DNA from: UBA2402 sp044371005
GTDB lineage: Bacteria > Planctomycetota > Phycisphaerae > Phycisphaerales > UBA1924
Direction: 5' to 3'
Assembly (NCBI GenBank): GCA_044371005.1
Contig: JBILUL010000002.1
Span: forward strand, 1-64,000
Length of the DNA: 64,000 nucleotides
Shown: positions 33,678 to 42,877 of the stretch, piece after piece
How positions within the stretch are numbered: the first letter of the stretch is position 1
How the letters are laid out: each line of letters opens with the position of its first letter
Notes under the pieces: generated by a model
Databases searched by the model: none
What the model saw: only the letters and a program-made list of their open reading frames with translations
Told to the model about the DNA's origin: nothing
Program-made: the position numbers and the translations under genes

Positions 33678-36370
33678 GTGCCACCAATCGAACGGTCGCC
33701 TTCATCGATGGTCTTGAGGTTGACGTCATCAAGGGCGAAACGATCCTGGACGCGGCCAACCGCATCGGTATCGATATCCCCACGCTCTGCCATTCTCCCG
33801 AGCTGGTGCCAGAAGGCGGATGCCGCATGTGCATGGTGGAGATTGCCGGCCAGCGAAGGCAGGCGGCCTGCCACACGCCTCTGGCTCCGGGAATGAACAT
33901 CTGCACAGCCAATGAACATCTCGAGCAGTTGCGTCGCGGCATTCTGTCGCTGACGGTGGCTTCCGCGGCGGGACCGTTCCATCCGAGTTCTTCGGGTTCA
34001 AAGTTCGAGCAACTGCTGGCGAGGTACAACGTGGCGGGCAAGGAACCACCGGCCAAGCCGCGGCCGGTCGATGCCAGTCATCCGTACATGCGCTTTGATC
34101 GCGACCGGTGCATCACGTGTCGGCTCTGTCTGAATGCCTGCGAGCAGGTGCAGGGTCAGTTCGTCTATGCGATTGCGGGCCGAGGTGGCAAGGTCAGCCT
34201 GATTTATGGCCCCGGTGAGGACTTTGCTCAGAGCGATTGTGTCTCGTGTGGCGCGTGCATCGATGTGTGTCCGACGGGAGCGATCACCGATCGTGATCGG
34301 CTCGCCGCGGCGGCGCCGGACCGTGCGGCGGAATCGATCTGTGGGTATTGCGGTGTGGGCTGCCGCGTGCATGTGGAATCCAAGGACAACGTCGTGCTGC
34401 GCATCAAGGGCGTCGAGCACGCCGCGGTGAATGATGGGCACCTGTGTGTGAAGGGGCGCTTCGCACACGCCTATCACCACTCGCCCCAACGACTCACGAC
34501 ACCGCTTCTGCGCGATGCATCTGGCACGCTCAAGCCCGCGACCTGGGACGAGGCGATCTCGTTCACGGCGCGGCGGTTGCTGGAGCTCAAAGCCAAGCAC
34601 GGCCCCAACGCCCTTGGAACGATGACCTCTTCGCGGTCCACCAACGAAGCGGCGTATCTGCTCCAGAAGCTCTTCCGCACCATCATCGGCACGAACAACA
34701 CCGATTGCTGCGCCAGAGTCTGCCACTCCTCGACGGCCGTCGCACTCGGCGCCGTCACCGGCACTGGTGCGGCGACAGCCTCGTACATCGATATCGGCCG
34801 GGCGAAGGTGATCGTCATTGCTGGCGCCAACCCGACCGAGGCGCATCCGGTAGTGGGAGCCAAGCTCAAGCAGGCAGTGCTGGACGGCGCGAAGCTGGTC
34901 GTCATAGATCCACGCAAGGTGGAGTTGGCCAAGTATGCCGGCGTTCACCTGCAGATCTGGCCGGGCAGCAACGTGGCGACGTTCAATGCGCTCGCCAAGA
35001 TCATGATCGAAGAGGCGCTTTTTGATCAGGCGTATGTGGAGGCGCGTTGCGAAGGATTCGACAAGCTCAAGGCCTTCCTGGGGGCGATGCCGCTCGCCGC
35101 GTTTGCGTCTGAAGCAAGGGTCAGCGAAGCCGATCTGCGTGCCGCAGCCAGGATCATCGCCTCCGGGCCGGCCCTCTTCGTCAGCGGTCTTGGCCTCTCC
35201 GAGCAAAGCCAGGGTGTGGCCGGCGTGATGACCTACTGCAACATGGGTCTGTTGACCGGTTCACTGGGTAAGCCAGGCGCGGGCATGCTGCCGCTTCGAG
35301 GGCAGAACAATGTGCAGGGCAACGCCGACATGGGGTCGCAGCCCTACGCCCTCACCGGATACTACAAAGTTGATGATGAATCGGCTCGCAGCCATCTGGC
35401 ACGCGTCTGGGGAACGGCTCCGCCACGGGAAGTGGGGAAGACGATTCCCGAGATGTACGACGCGGCATGCGACGGCTCGCTCAAGGCCCTTTGGATCCAG
35501 GGTGAGGACGTGGCACAGAGCGATCCGAACCATGAGCATGTCATCAAGGCACTGGCTTCTCTTGAGTTGCTGGTGGTGCAGGAACTCTTCATGACTCAGA
35601 CCGCGGCGATGGCGCATGTGGTGTTCCCCGCCGCGGCGGTGCTGGAGCAGGAAGGCACATTCACCAACGGTGAACGCCGTGTCCAGCATGTTCGGCCTGC
35701 AGCAAACCCGCCCGGGCAGGCCCGACCGGACTGGGAAGTCATCCGCGATGTTGCCGCGGCGATGGCCGGCAGCGACGCGGCACGCTGGCGGTATGACCAT
35801 CCTTCCAAGATCATGGAAGAGCTTGGAGTTGCAGTTCCCCACATGTTCGGCGGGATTACGTACGACCGTCTGCTGGATGATGGTGTGCAATGGCCCTGCC
35901 CGGACAAGGACCATCCGGGGACATCGTCGATGCATACGAAGAGCTTTGTGCGAGCCGGTGGCAAGGCGCTGCTCACGTGTGTGGATTACTCGCCGCCGCG
36001 TGATGCGCCGGATGCCCAGTTCCCGATGGTGTTGATCACCGGACGCATCCTTGACCACTACAACGTCGGGACCATGACTCGAAGAACACCCAGCAGCCAG
36101 ATCGTGGAACGCGACTATGTGGAGCTTCACCCGGCGGATGCCCGGCGGCTCGGGATCGCCGATGGCGGCCAAGTGCATGTGCACAGCCGCTGGGGGCAGA
36201 CCGTGGCCATGGCGAAGCATTCAGCACGAATGCAGGCTGGGACGGCCTTCATGACCTTCCACTTCCCCGAAACCAATACCAACTGTGTCGTCGGCCCGAT
36301 TGTTGATCCGACGAGCAAGTGCCCCGACTACAAGGTGGTGGCTGTGCGGCTGTCGCCGGTTGCAGGTTGA
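33674..36370 (+). CDS. Formate dehydrogenase catalytic subunit (molybdopterin, FdsA-like, cysteine type)
   Basis: The product has 898 residues. The N-terminus is a [2Fe-2S] ferredoxin domain (CHSPELVPEGGCRMCMVEI). Two [4Fe-4S] clusters follow (CITCRLCLNACEQ; CVSCGACIDVCPTGA), then CGYCGVGCRVHV for the cluster of the molybdopterin domain. The metal ligand is C350 in CCARVCHSS, in the place where E. coli FdhF has selenocysteine, so this is a Cys-type enzyme. The C-terminal domain (ITGRILDHYNVGTMTRRTP) is the molybdopterin-dinucleotide-binding part. It oxidises formate to CO2 (or the reverse) and hands electrons through its clusters to the NuoE/NuoF subunit and NAD. Molybdenum or tungsten cannot be told apart here. 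The gene for FdhD, needed for activity, is convergent just downstream. No separate gamma subunit is seen. Confidence 0.93.
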   Translation: MSATNRTVAFIDGLEVDVIKGETILDAANRIGIDIPTLCHSPELVPEGGCRMCMVEIAGQRRQAACHTPLAPGMNICTANEHLEQLRRGILSLTVASAAGPFHPSSSGSKFEQLLARYNVAGKEPPAKPRPVDASHPYMRFDRDRCITCRLCLNACEQVQGQFVYAIAGRGGKVSLIYGPGEDFAQSDCVSCGACIDVCPTGAITDRDRLAAAAPDRAAESICGYCGVGCRVHVESKDNVVLRIKGVEHAAVNDGHLCVKGRFAHAYHHSPQRLTTPLLRDASGTLKPATWDEAISFTARRLLELKAKHGPNALGTMTSSRSTNEAAYLLQKLFRTIIGTNNTDCCARVCHSSTAVALGAVTGTGAATASYIDIGRAKVIVIAGANPTEAHPVVGAKLKQAVLDGAKLVVIDPRKVELAKYAGVHLQIWPGSNVATFNALAKIMIEEALFDQAYVEARCEGFDKLKAFLGAMPLAAFASEARVSEADLRAAARIIASGPALFVSGLGLSEQSQGVAGVMTYCNMGLLTGSLGKPGAGMLPLRGQNNVQGNADMGSQPYALTGYYKVDDESARSHLARVWGTAPPREVGKTIPEMYDAACDGSLKALWIQGEDVAQSDPNHEHVIKALASLELLVVQELFMTQTAAMAHVVFPAAAVLEQEGTFTNGERRVQHVRPAANPPGQARPDWEVIRDVAAAMAGSDAARWRYDHPSKIMEELGVAVPHMFGGITYDRLLDDGVQWPCPDKDHPGTSSMHTKSFVRAGGKALLTCVDYSPPRDAPDAQFPMVLITGRILDHYNVGTMTRRTPSSQIVERDYVELHPADARRLGIADGGQVHVHSRWGQTVAMAKHSARMQAGTAFMTFHFPETNTNCVVGPIVDPTSKCPDYKVVAVRLSPVAG

Positions 36371-36406
36371 ACCGGTGCGATGATCCCTGGGAAGTGGCCG
36401 CTGCGG

Positions 36407-36439
36407 GGCTGGTGGAACTGCTGTGTCAGTTCCCCAGCC
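36407..36439. terminator. Possible bidirectional terminator stem
   Basis: GGCTGG-T-GGAACTG pairs with CAGTTCC-CCAGCC, giving a 13-bp stem with one bulge. It lies between the convergent formate dehydrogenase and fdhD genes and overlaps the fdhD stop. No T tract follows on either strand, so it could be a mere transcript-end stabiliser. Confidence 0.35.
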
Positions 36440-37244
36440 GCTGCGGGTGCGAATAGACATTGAATTTGCCCGGGCGCAGGAACCCGATCAGCGTGATGCC
36501 CGACTCGGTTGCCAGGTCGATGGCCAGCGACGAAGGTGCCGACACCGCGGCGACGATGCTCACGCCCGCCGCGAGGGCCTTCTGGATGATCTCAAAGGAC
36601 ACGCGGCCTGTGACCAGCAGCATGAGGTCCTCACGCGGCGGCAAAAGCTCATTGAGCAGCGCATGCCCGAGCACCTTGTCGACCGCGTTGTGCCGCCCGA
36701 CATCTTCGCGTGCCACCAGGAGCGTGCCCCGTGGGTCAAAGAGCCCTGCTGCGTGCAAGCCGCCAGTGGCATCAAAGGTCTTCTGGGCCTCGCGCAACGT
36801 CTGGGTGAGCCCCAGAATGGTCTGAATGGCGACCGGAGACTGTGCCGGCTGACGTATCGGGGGGGATGGCCACTGGTGGCGGACGGCATCGATGGTGGCC
36901 GATCCGCAGATGCCGCAACTTGATGAAGCAAAGACGTGGCGGGTAAGCCGGGCGACATCAAACGTCACGGTCGGGCTGAGCAGCACCTCGATCATCGAGG
37001 AGCCGTCCTTGTCGCAGGGGCGGATGTGGGCGATGTCGTGCCGATTGTGGATCACGCCCTCGCCCGCCAGAAATCCCGCGGCGAGTTCCGCATCATGCCC
37101 CGGGGTGCGCATGGTGATGCTCAGGGATTTGCCGCCGACACGGATTTCCAGCGGTTCCTCCGCTGCGGCAAAATCGCTGACAGCCTGCAGGATTCCTTGT
37201 TCATCCAGTCGCCAGATGTCGTACTGCTCGCGTTGCCTGCCCAT
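36426..37244 (-). CDS. fdhD: FdhD, sulfurtransferase for formate dehydrogenase
   Basis: The product has 272 residues. FdhD moves sulfur from IscS to the molybdenum cofactor of formate dehydrogenase. The essential cysteine pair is present in SSSCGICGSATID at about residue 110. ATGGLHAAGLFDP, AREDVGRHNAVDKVLGHAL, LMLLVTGRVSFEIIQKALAAG and AAVSAPSSLAI are the other conserved blocks. The frame is open far upstream, but that part is antisense to the sulfatase gene; MGRQREQYDIWRL is the natural start. It faces the formate dehydrogenase genes and so supports their assignment. Confidence 0.95.
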   Translation of the reverse strand: MGRQREQYDIWRLDEQGILQAVSDFAAAEEPLEIRVGGKSLSITMRTPGHDAELAAGFLAGEGVIHNRHDIAHIRPCDKDGSSMIEVLLSPTVTFDVARLTRHVFASSSCGICGSATIDAVRHQWPSPPIRQPAQSPVAIQTILGLTQTLREAQKTFDATGGLHAAGLFDPRGTLLVAREDVGRHNAVDKVLGHALLNELLPPREDLMLLVTGRVSFEIIQKALAAGVSIVAAVSAPSSLAIDLATESGITLIGFLRPGKFNVYSHPQRLGN

Positions 37245-37301
37245 GCCTGAGTCTATGGGGCACGCACGCTCTTTGCCCCATGCCTCACTACCATCGGACC
37301 C

Positions 37302-38753
37302 ATGAGGCACCTTCGCATGCTGTGGGTCATCGTCGGACTGCTGGCAGCAGCATGGCACTGCGCAGGGTGCGTGAATGCTCAGCCGCGGGGCACGGGTACT
37401 GTGACCAGACCGCCCAACATCATCCTGATCGTTGCCGACGATCTGGGACGGGGAGAGCTGGGCTGCTATGGCCAGAAGATCATCAAGACGCCGACGATCG
37501 ATGCGCTCGCCGCGGGTGGGCTCAAGTTCACGAACGCCTATGCCGGAAGCTGTGTGTGTGCTCCGTCTCGATGCACGATTCTGACAGGGCTGCACACCGG
37601 GCACGCGGCGATCCGCGATAACCGGGAACTGAAGCCCGTCGGACAGGAGCCCCTGCCCGATGCGAGCGTGACCATCGCGGATCTGCTTCAGAAACAGGGG
37701 TATGCCACCGCGCTGGTCGGCAAGTGGGGGCTGGGACCTCCGGGCTCTGAGGGCGATCCATCGCGGCATGGTTTTGACCACTTCTTCGGCTACTACTGCC
37801 AACGGCATGCCCACAACCATTGTCCAACGTACCTGTACCGCAATCTTGATCGGATCGAGATTCCCGGCAACAAGGACCAGTGGGCTGAGGGCGAGCTTGC
37901 TCCAGGTGCCACCTATGCGCCAGACCTGATGCGGGAAGAAGCGTTGGGGTTCATCAGTGAGAATGCCGACAAGCCATTCTTCCTGATGTTCTCGACCCCG
38001 GTCTCGCATGCGGCGTTGCAGGTGCCGGAAGACTCTCTGGCTGAGTATCGGGGCGTGTTTGACGACCCGCCCTATGACGGGAAGAAGGGGTATCTCAAGC
38101 ATGAGTCTCCCCGTGCTGCGTACGCAGCGATGGTGTCTCGCTTTGACCGTGATGTTGGAGCCCTGCTTGCGCGGCTTAAGGAACTGGGCATTGACCGCAA
38201 CACGCTTGTGGTGATCACAAGCGATAACGGGCCTACCTACAACGGCGGCACCGACAGTGCATTCTTCGAGAGTGCCAAGGGGTTCAAGGGGCTCAAGGGG
38301 CAGCTCTATGAGGGGGGGATTCGCACGCCCCTCATCATGTCCTGGCCCGGGCGGATTGCGCCGGGCACTGAGAGTTCGTTCGTGACGGCGAGCTGGGATT
38401 TCTTTCCAACATTTGCAGCACTCGGGCAGGCCCCGACCTCGGGTCTCAAACTCGATGGCGTGGACCTGACCTCGCTCTTGATCTCCGGCAAGGAGCCATC
38501 GGTTCGTCCGACCTGCTACTGGGAGTATTCCTCGGGTGGCGGCTGGCAGGCAGTCCGCATGGGCGAGTTCAAGGCCGTTCGTCGGCAGGCCAGGAAGCAA
38601 GGGGGCATTGAGGTGTACGACTTGTCGGTGGATCCTGCGGAAACCCGCGATCTGGCCAAGGAGCGCCCGGATGTGGTGGCGGCAGCGAGGAACGTGATGA
38701 ACGCGAGGAGGGCTTCAGCGGTGCCGGACTGGGAGTTGGCCGCGGTGCCCTGA
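37302..38753 (+). CDS. Type I sulfatase, exported (possible lipoprotein)
   Basis: The product has 483 residues. A hydrophobic N-terminus ends in HCAGCVNAQ, which could be a weak lipobox, so it is exported and perhaps membrane-anchored. PNIILIVADDLGRGELGCYG supplies metal-binding Asp residues. The formylglycine motif is CAPSRCTILTG, with C86 to be converted by a sulfatase-modifying enzyme encoded elsewhere. LVGKWGLG, FFLMFSTPVSHA and VVITSDNGPTYNGG complete the alkaline-phosphatase-like fold. Family members remove sulfate from polysaccharides or other esters; the substrate is unknown. Planctomycetes carry many such genes. It stands alone, 58 bases from the divergent fdhD start. Confidence 0.92.
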   Translation: MRHLRMLWVIVGLLAAAWHCAGCVNAQPRGTGTVTRPPNIILIVADDLGRGELGCYGQKIIKTPTIDALAAGGLKFTNAYAGSCVCAPSRCTILTGLHTGHAAIRDNRELKPVGQEPLPDASVTIADLLQKQGYATALVGKWGLGPPGSEGDPSRHGFDHFFGYYCQRHAHNHCPTYLYRNLDRIEIPGNKDQWAEGELAPGATYAPDLMREEALGFISENADKPFFLMFSTPVSHAALQVPEDSLAEYRGVFDDPPYDGKKGYLKHESPRAAYAAMVSRFDRDVGALLARLKELGIDRNTLVVITSDNGPTYNGGTDSAFFESAKGFKGLKGQLYEGGIRTPLIMSWPGRIAPGTESSFVTASWDFFPTFAALGQAPTSGLKLDGVDLTSLLISGKEPSVRPTCYWEYSSGGGWQAVRMGEFKAVRRQARKQGGIEVYDLSVDPAETRDLAKERPDVVAAARNVMNARRASAVPDWELAAVP

Positions 38754-38842
38754 CCGTCACTGGATTCACCTGTGCGCGAGTTTTTTTCGGGTGTGCTGCC
38801 TGTCGGTCAGGGCGATGTGCAGGCTGATACCATGGGTCCTCC

Positions 38843-41800
38843 ATGGCCAAGACTCCCGCATCTGTTCCGGCGCGCGTTGATTCCCGCATGATTCGTGTTC
38901 GCGGTGCTCGCGAGCACAACCTCAAGGACATCTCGGTTGAGATTCCGCGCGATCAGCTCATCATCATGACGGGTCTTTCGGGCTCGGGCAAGAGCTCGCT
39001 GGCCTTCGACACGATCTTCGCTGAAGGGCAGCGCAAGTACATGGAATCACTGTCGGCGTACGCCCGGCAGTTTCTTGACCAGCTCAAGAAGCCGGATGTG
39101 GACGAGATCGAGGGCATTCCGCCGACGATCGCCATCGAGCAGCGCACGGCCAGCAGCAACCCGCGGTCGACGGTGGCGACGACGACGGAGATCTATGACT
39201 ATCTGCGATTGCTGTTTGCCCGTTGCGGCAAACCGTTTTCGTGGGCGGTGACCAAGACGAAAAAGGATGGGTCGGCGGCTGCCCGCAGTGGTGCGCCTAT
39301 CAGCGCCACGAGCAGCACCCAGATTGTCGATTCGATCATGGGTCGTCCGGCGGGCGCGAAGATCATGATCCTTGCACCGATGGTGCGGGGCCAGAAGGGC
39401 TTTCACCGCGATGTGCTCGAGGATCTCTCGGCACAAGGGTGGAACCGTGCGAGGGTGAACGGGAAGATCATGGATCTTCGCGATGTGCTCAAGGAGCCGG
39501 GTGAGAACCCCCTCAAGCTCGGGCGGTATGAAAAGCACTCGATCGAAGCGGTGATCGATAGGATCGTGCTTGCAGCGGATGTTCGCCCGCGGCTTGCCGA
39601 AAGCGTGGAAGCGGCGATCCGCATGACCCAGGGCCTGGTCATCTGCACGATGGAGCAGGAAGGCGGCACGTGGAAGGACCAGGGGTTCTCGACGCGGTTC
39701 GCGGATCCGGATCATCCGGAGATTGCGCTCGAAGAGCTTGCTCCGCGTACGTTCAGCTTCAACTCACCCTTTGGTGCATGCCCGGATTGCAATGGTCTGG
39801 GAAATCTGCTGGAACTCGATCCGGCGCTGGTGCTGCCTGATGAGGAAAAGGCGCTGGCCGACCATGCGATCGAGGCGTATGCGAAGAACATCGCTGTGCG
39901 CTCATGGTTCATGAAGTCGCTTCGCAAGGTGTGCTCGAAGTTCAAGATCGACATGCATGTACCGGTGAGCACCTTCACGGCGGATCAGAAACGCATTCTG
40001 CTTCATGGTGCGACGCCAGAGGAAGCGAAGAAGGCGGGGGCCAAGTGGGTCGGCGTGCTCCCGGAACTGACGGCCTGGTGGAAGTCGACCGACAACCCGG
40101 GCGTCAAGGAGTGGCTGGGTGGCTTCATGAGCACCACGCCATGCCCCGCGTGCAACGGCGATCGGCTGCGCATCGAAGCACTGCACGTGCAGATTGAGAG
40201 CGCTCGCGCGGTGGACCTCGCAGGGTGCGCTTCGGCGTCGGTCATCGGGCGGCCCAAGACCGATGGCACGATGCTCAACATCGCCGAGTTCTCGCGGCTC
40301 ACGATCACGGATGCCGTGGAGTTTGTCGGTGGGCTCAAGCTCAGCAAGGAACAGACGGTCATCGCCGAGCCGATTCTCAAGGAGATCAACAACCGCCTTC
40401 GATTCCTGGCTGGCGTTGGGCTCGAGTATCTTTCCCTCAACCGCAAGACAGCAACTCTCTCGGGTGGCGAAGCGCAGCGCATCCGACTGGCCTCGCAGGT
40501 GGGCAGCGGGCTGGTGGGTGCGTGCTATGTACTGGATGAGCCGACCATCGGTTTGCATCAACGCGACAACGACCGCCTGATCGCCACACTGCGTCATCTG
40601 ACCGACATCGGCAACACGGTGATCGTGGTGGAGCATGATGAAGATGTGATTCGAAGCGCGGATCACATCGTGGATGTCGGGCCGGGCCCGGGCGTTCATG
40701 GTGGCAAGATCGTGGCGCAGGGAAGTGTGGACGACATCTGTGCGAATCCGGATTCGATCACCGGTGACTACTTGTCGGGCCGCAAGCGAATTGAAACGCC
40801 GACCAAGCGACGCAAGCTCAGCGACAAGAATGCCATCATCATCAAGGGGGCGAGCGAGAACAACCTGAAGAAGGTCGATGTGGCGCTGCCGCTGGGCGGG
40901 CTGGTCTGCGTGACCGGTGTTTCCGGGTCAGGCAAGTCGACGCTGGTCAACGACATCCTGCTCAACGCGGCACGCGTTCACCTGCTTGGCGCTCGCCTCA
41001 AGCCCGGAGCCCACACGTCGATCAAGTGGCCCAAGCAGCTTGATCGCATCATCGAGGTGGACCAGAGCCCGATCGGACGAACGCCACGCAGCAATCCCGC
41101 GACCTATGTCGGGTTCTTCGATGAGATCCGCAAGGTCTTCGTGCAGACCAAGGAAGCCAAGATCCGCGGCTACAAGCCCGGGCGATTCTCATTCAACGTG
41201 CGGGCCGAGGCCGGCGGCGGCCGCTGTGAGGCATGTCAGGGGCAGGGGCTCAAGAAGATTGAGATGCACTTCCTTCCGGATGTGTACGTCGAGTGCGAGG
41301 TCTGCCGCGGCAAGAGGTACAACCGTGAAACGCTTGAAGTACTCTACCGGGGCAAGAGCATCGCGGATGTGCTGGAGATGACGGTTGAGAATGCCGTGGA
41401 GTTCTTCAGCAGCCACCCCAAGATCTACCGGTTCCTGACCTGCCTGCATGAAGTCGGTCTTGACTATGTGCAGCTCGGTCAGCCCAGCACGCAGCTTTCA
41501 GGTGGTGAGGCCCAGCGCATCAAGCTGGCGACGGAACTGGGCAAGGGCACGAGCCTCGATACGGCAGTGCCTCAAGAAGCGGGTGACGAGGAGGTCAAGC
41601 CAACGCGTGCCGCGGCGAGTGGGGGCCTGGGCGGGGCGTATGGCCACACGCTCTACGTCCTTGACGAACCAACCACGGGCCTGCACTTTGAGGACATCCG
41701 CAAGCTCGTGGGCGTCATGAACCGCCTCGCAGATGCGGGCAATTCGCTGGTGGTGATCGAGCACAATCTGGATGTGATCAAGTGTGCGGACTGGATCATC

Positions 41801-41923
41801 GACTTGGGCCCGGAAGGCGGCGAAGGAGGCGGCCAGGTGCTGGCGACGGGCACGCCCGAGCAGATTGCTGCGGTGGCGAAGAGTCACACCGGGCAGTATC
41901 TCAAGCGCCTCTTGAAGCAGTGA
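38843..41923 (+). CDS. uvrA: UvrA, excinuclease ABC subunit A
   Basis: The product has 1,026 residues. It is the damage-recognition ATPase of nucleotide excision repair and loads UvrB. Both ABC modules are complete: Walker A GLSGSGKSSLAF and GVSGSGKSTLVN, signatures LSGGEAQRIRLASQ and LSGGEAQRIKLATE, Walker B VLDEPTIGLHQRD and VLDEPTTGLHFED. ARQFLDQLKKPDVDEIEGIPP is the family start. The C-terminal zinc finger is intact (CEACQGQGL...CEVCRGKRY). In the first zinc region only the second pair is kept (GACPDCNG); the usual preceding C-x-x-C is missing. About 25 extra residues sit between the second signature and its Walker B. The ribosome site is weak. A strong terminator follows. Confidence 0.97.
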   Translation: MAKTPASVPARVDSRMIRVRGAREHNLKDISVEIPRDQLIIMTGLSGSGKSSLAFDTIFAEGQRKYMESLSAYARQFLDQLKKPDVDEIEGIPPTIAIEQRTASSNPRSTVATTTEIYDYLRLLFARCGKPFSWAVTKTKKDGSAAARSGAPISATSSTQIVDSIMGRPAGAKIMILAPMVRGQKGFHRDVLEDLSAQGWNRARVNGKIMDLRDVLKEPGENPLKLGRYEKHSIEAVIDRIVLAADVRPRLAESVEAAIRMTQGLVICTMEQEGGTWKDQGFSTRFADPDHPEIALEELAPRTFSFNSPFGACPDCNGLGNLLELDPALVLPDEEKALADHAIEAYAKNIAVRSWFMKSLRKVCSKFKIDMHVPVSTFTADQKRILLHGATPEEAKKAGAKWVGVLPELTAWWKSTDNPGVKEWLGGFMSTTPCPACNGDRLRIEALHVQIESARAVDLAGCASASVIGRPKTDGTMLNIAEFSRLTITDAVEFVGGLKLSKEQTVIAEPILKEINNRLRFLAGVGLEYLSLNRKTATLSGGEAQRIRLASQVGSGLVGACYVLDEPTIGLHQRDNDRLIATLRHLTDIGNTVIVVEHDEDVIRSADHIVDVGPGPGVHGGKIVAQGSVDDICANPDSITGDYLSGRKRIETPTKRRKLSDKNAIIIKGASENNLKKVDVALPLGGLVCVTGVSGSGKSTLVNDILLNAARVHLLGARLKPGAHTSIKWPKQLDRIIEVDQSPIGRTPRSNPATYVGFFDEIRKVFVQTKEAKIRGYKPGRFSFNVRAEAGGGRCEACQGQGLKKIEMHFLPDVYVECEVCRGKRYNRETLEVLYRGKSIADVLEMTVENAVEFFSSHPKIYRFLTCLHEVGLDYVQLGQPSTQLSGGEAQRIKLATELGKGTSLDTAVPQEAGDEEVKPTRAAASGGLGGAYGHTLYVLDEPTTGLHFEDIRKLVGVMNRLADAGNSLVVIEHNLDVIKCADWIIDLGPEGGEGGGQVLATGTPEQIAAVAKSHTGQYLKRLLKQ

Positions 41924-41971
41924 GAGTGAGGCAACTGGGGTGGTTCGGGCAGATGTTCAAGGGAAAAAGAG

Positions 41972-42001
41972 AAAGGGCCGCTTCGTTTGAAGCGGCCCTT
42001 T
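41972..42001. terminator. Bidirectional rho-independent terminator
   Basis: A perfect 13-bp stem AAAGGGCCGCTTC/GAAGCGGCCCTTT has a GTTT loop. On the minus strand it is followed by TCTTTTTCCC. It ends the OmpA-like gene and, in the other direction, uvrA. Confidence 0.88.
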
Positions 42002-42036
42002 CCGTTCAGACTGTGAGTTGGTCAGAGCGGTCAAAC

Positions 42037-42708
42037 TCAGTTGAGGATGACGATCTCGACGCGACGGCTTGAAGCCTTGCTGCTCTTGGGCTTCGAGGAG
42101 CCGTAACCAACGGCGTCGATGCGACCGGAGGAAACGCCCTTGCTGATGAGGTACTTGCGGACCGACTCAGCGCGTGCATCGCTCAGGGCCTGGTTGCTGG
42201 AGAACTTGGCCTTCTTGATCGGGTCGCTGTCCGTGTGACCTTCAACGCGGATCGAGTCGCCCTTGTACTTGGACTTGATCTCTGCGGCGATGCGGTCGAG
42301 TGACTTCTTGGCGCTGGACTTGAGGGTGGCCTGACCGGGGTCAAAGAGCACGTCGCCGGAGAGGCGAGCACGCATCTGGCCCTCGGAGTCGCGGCTGAAA
42401 TCGCTGGAGCCGCCGCCGGTCTTCTTGGCGTCGGCAACGTCGCCGCCGGCACCCGGATCCATCGGCACCGGCTTGGCAGCGAGCTGCGTCTGGCAGCTGC
42501 TCAATGCGGTCTGAAGTTCGGCAATCTTGCCGTCCTTGTCGCGGTTCGCCTGATCGAGCGTTGCAACGCGCTCGCGGAGCTCAGCACTTTCCGCCTGAGC
42601 AGCTTCCATCTGCTTCTTCTGGCCGCTGCAGCCACCCATGAACATGGTCGCTGAAGCGAGTGCGAGGAGACCGATACCAACTTGACGCAGAATGCCCGTC
42701 CGTGCCAT
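42037..42708 (-). CDS. OmpA/Pal-like peptidoglycan-binding lipoprotein
   Basis: The product has 223 residues. The signal peptide ends in a lipobox-like MFMGGCSGQ, so Cys is probably lipidated. A coiled-coil region follows (about 30-75, heptads in AELRERVATLDQANRDKDGK), then a linker, then an OmpA C-terminal domain (from LSGDVLFDPGQATLKSSAKK). VEGHTDSDPI and NQALSDARAESVRKYLISKG are its peptidoglycan-binding landmarks. It likely ties the outer membrane to the cell wall. AAGGGGC 6 bases before the ATG sets the start; an in-frame ATG 69 bases earlier is rejected because it would hide the signal peptide. A terminator follows directly. Confidence 0.9.
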   Translation of the reverse strand: MARTGILRQVGIGLLALASATMFMGGCSGQKKQMEAAQAESAELRERVATLDQANRDKDGKIAELQTALSSCQTQLAAKPVPMDPGAGGDVADAKKTGGGSSDFSRDSEGQMRARLSGDVLFDPGQATLKSSAKKSLDRIAAEIKSKYKGDSIRVEGHTDSDPIKKAKFSSNQALSDARAESVRKYLISKGVSSGRIDAVGYGSSKPKSSKASSRRVEIVILN

Positions 42709-42877
42709 GAACTGCCCCTTAACTGAATACCTGTGGCCGGCGACACGCATGACGCCGGAAATGAACCTCTCGAGCAACCGCGCTTCTGAGGCCGCGCAAT
42801 ACTATCGGCGCACATCGCCGTTGTGCGTCAAACTTGGTCAAACAGGTTATTTTTTATCGATCTGACCCGGGGCAAGG

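Noticed and set aside
37245..38600. Long upstream continuation of the fdhD frame on the minus strand
   Set aside because: It is antisense to the sulfatase gene, which has clear motifs; FdhD conservation begins at MGRQREQ.
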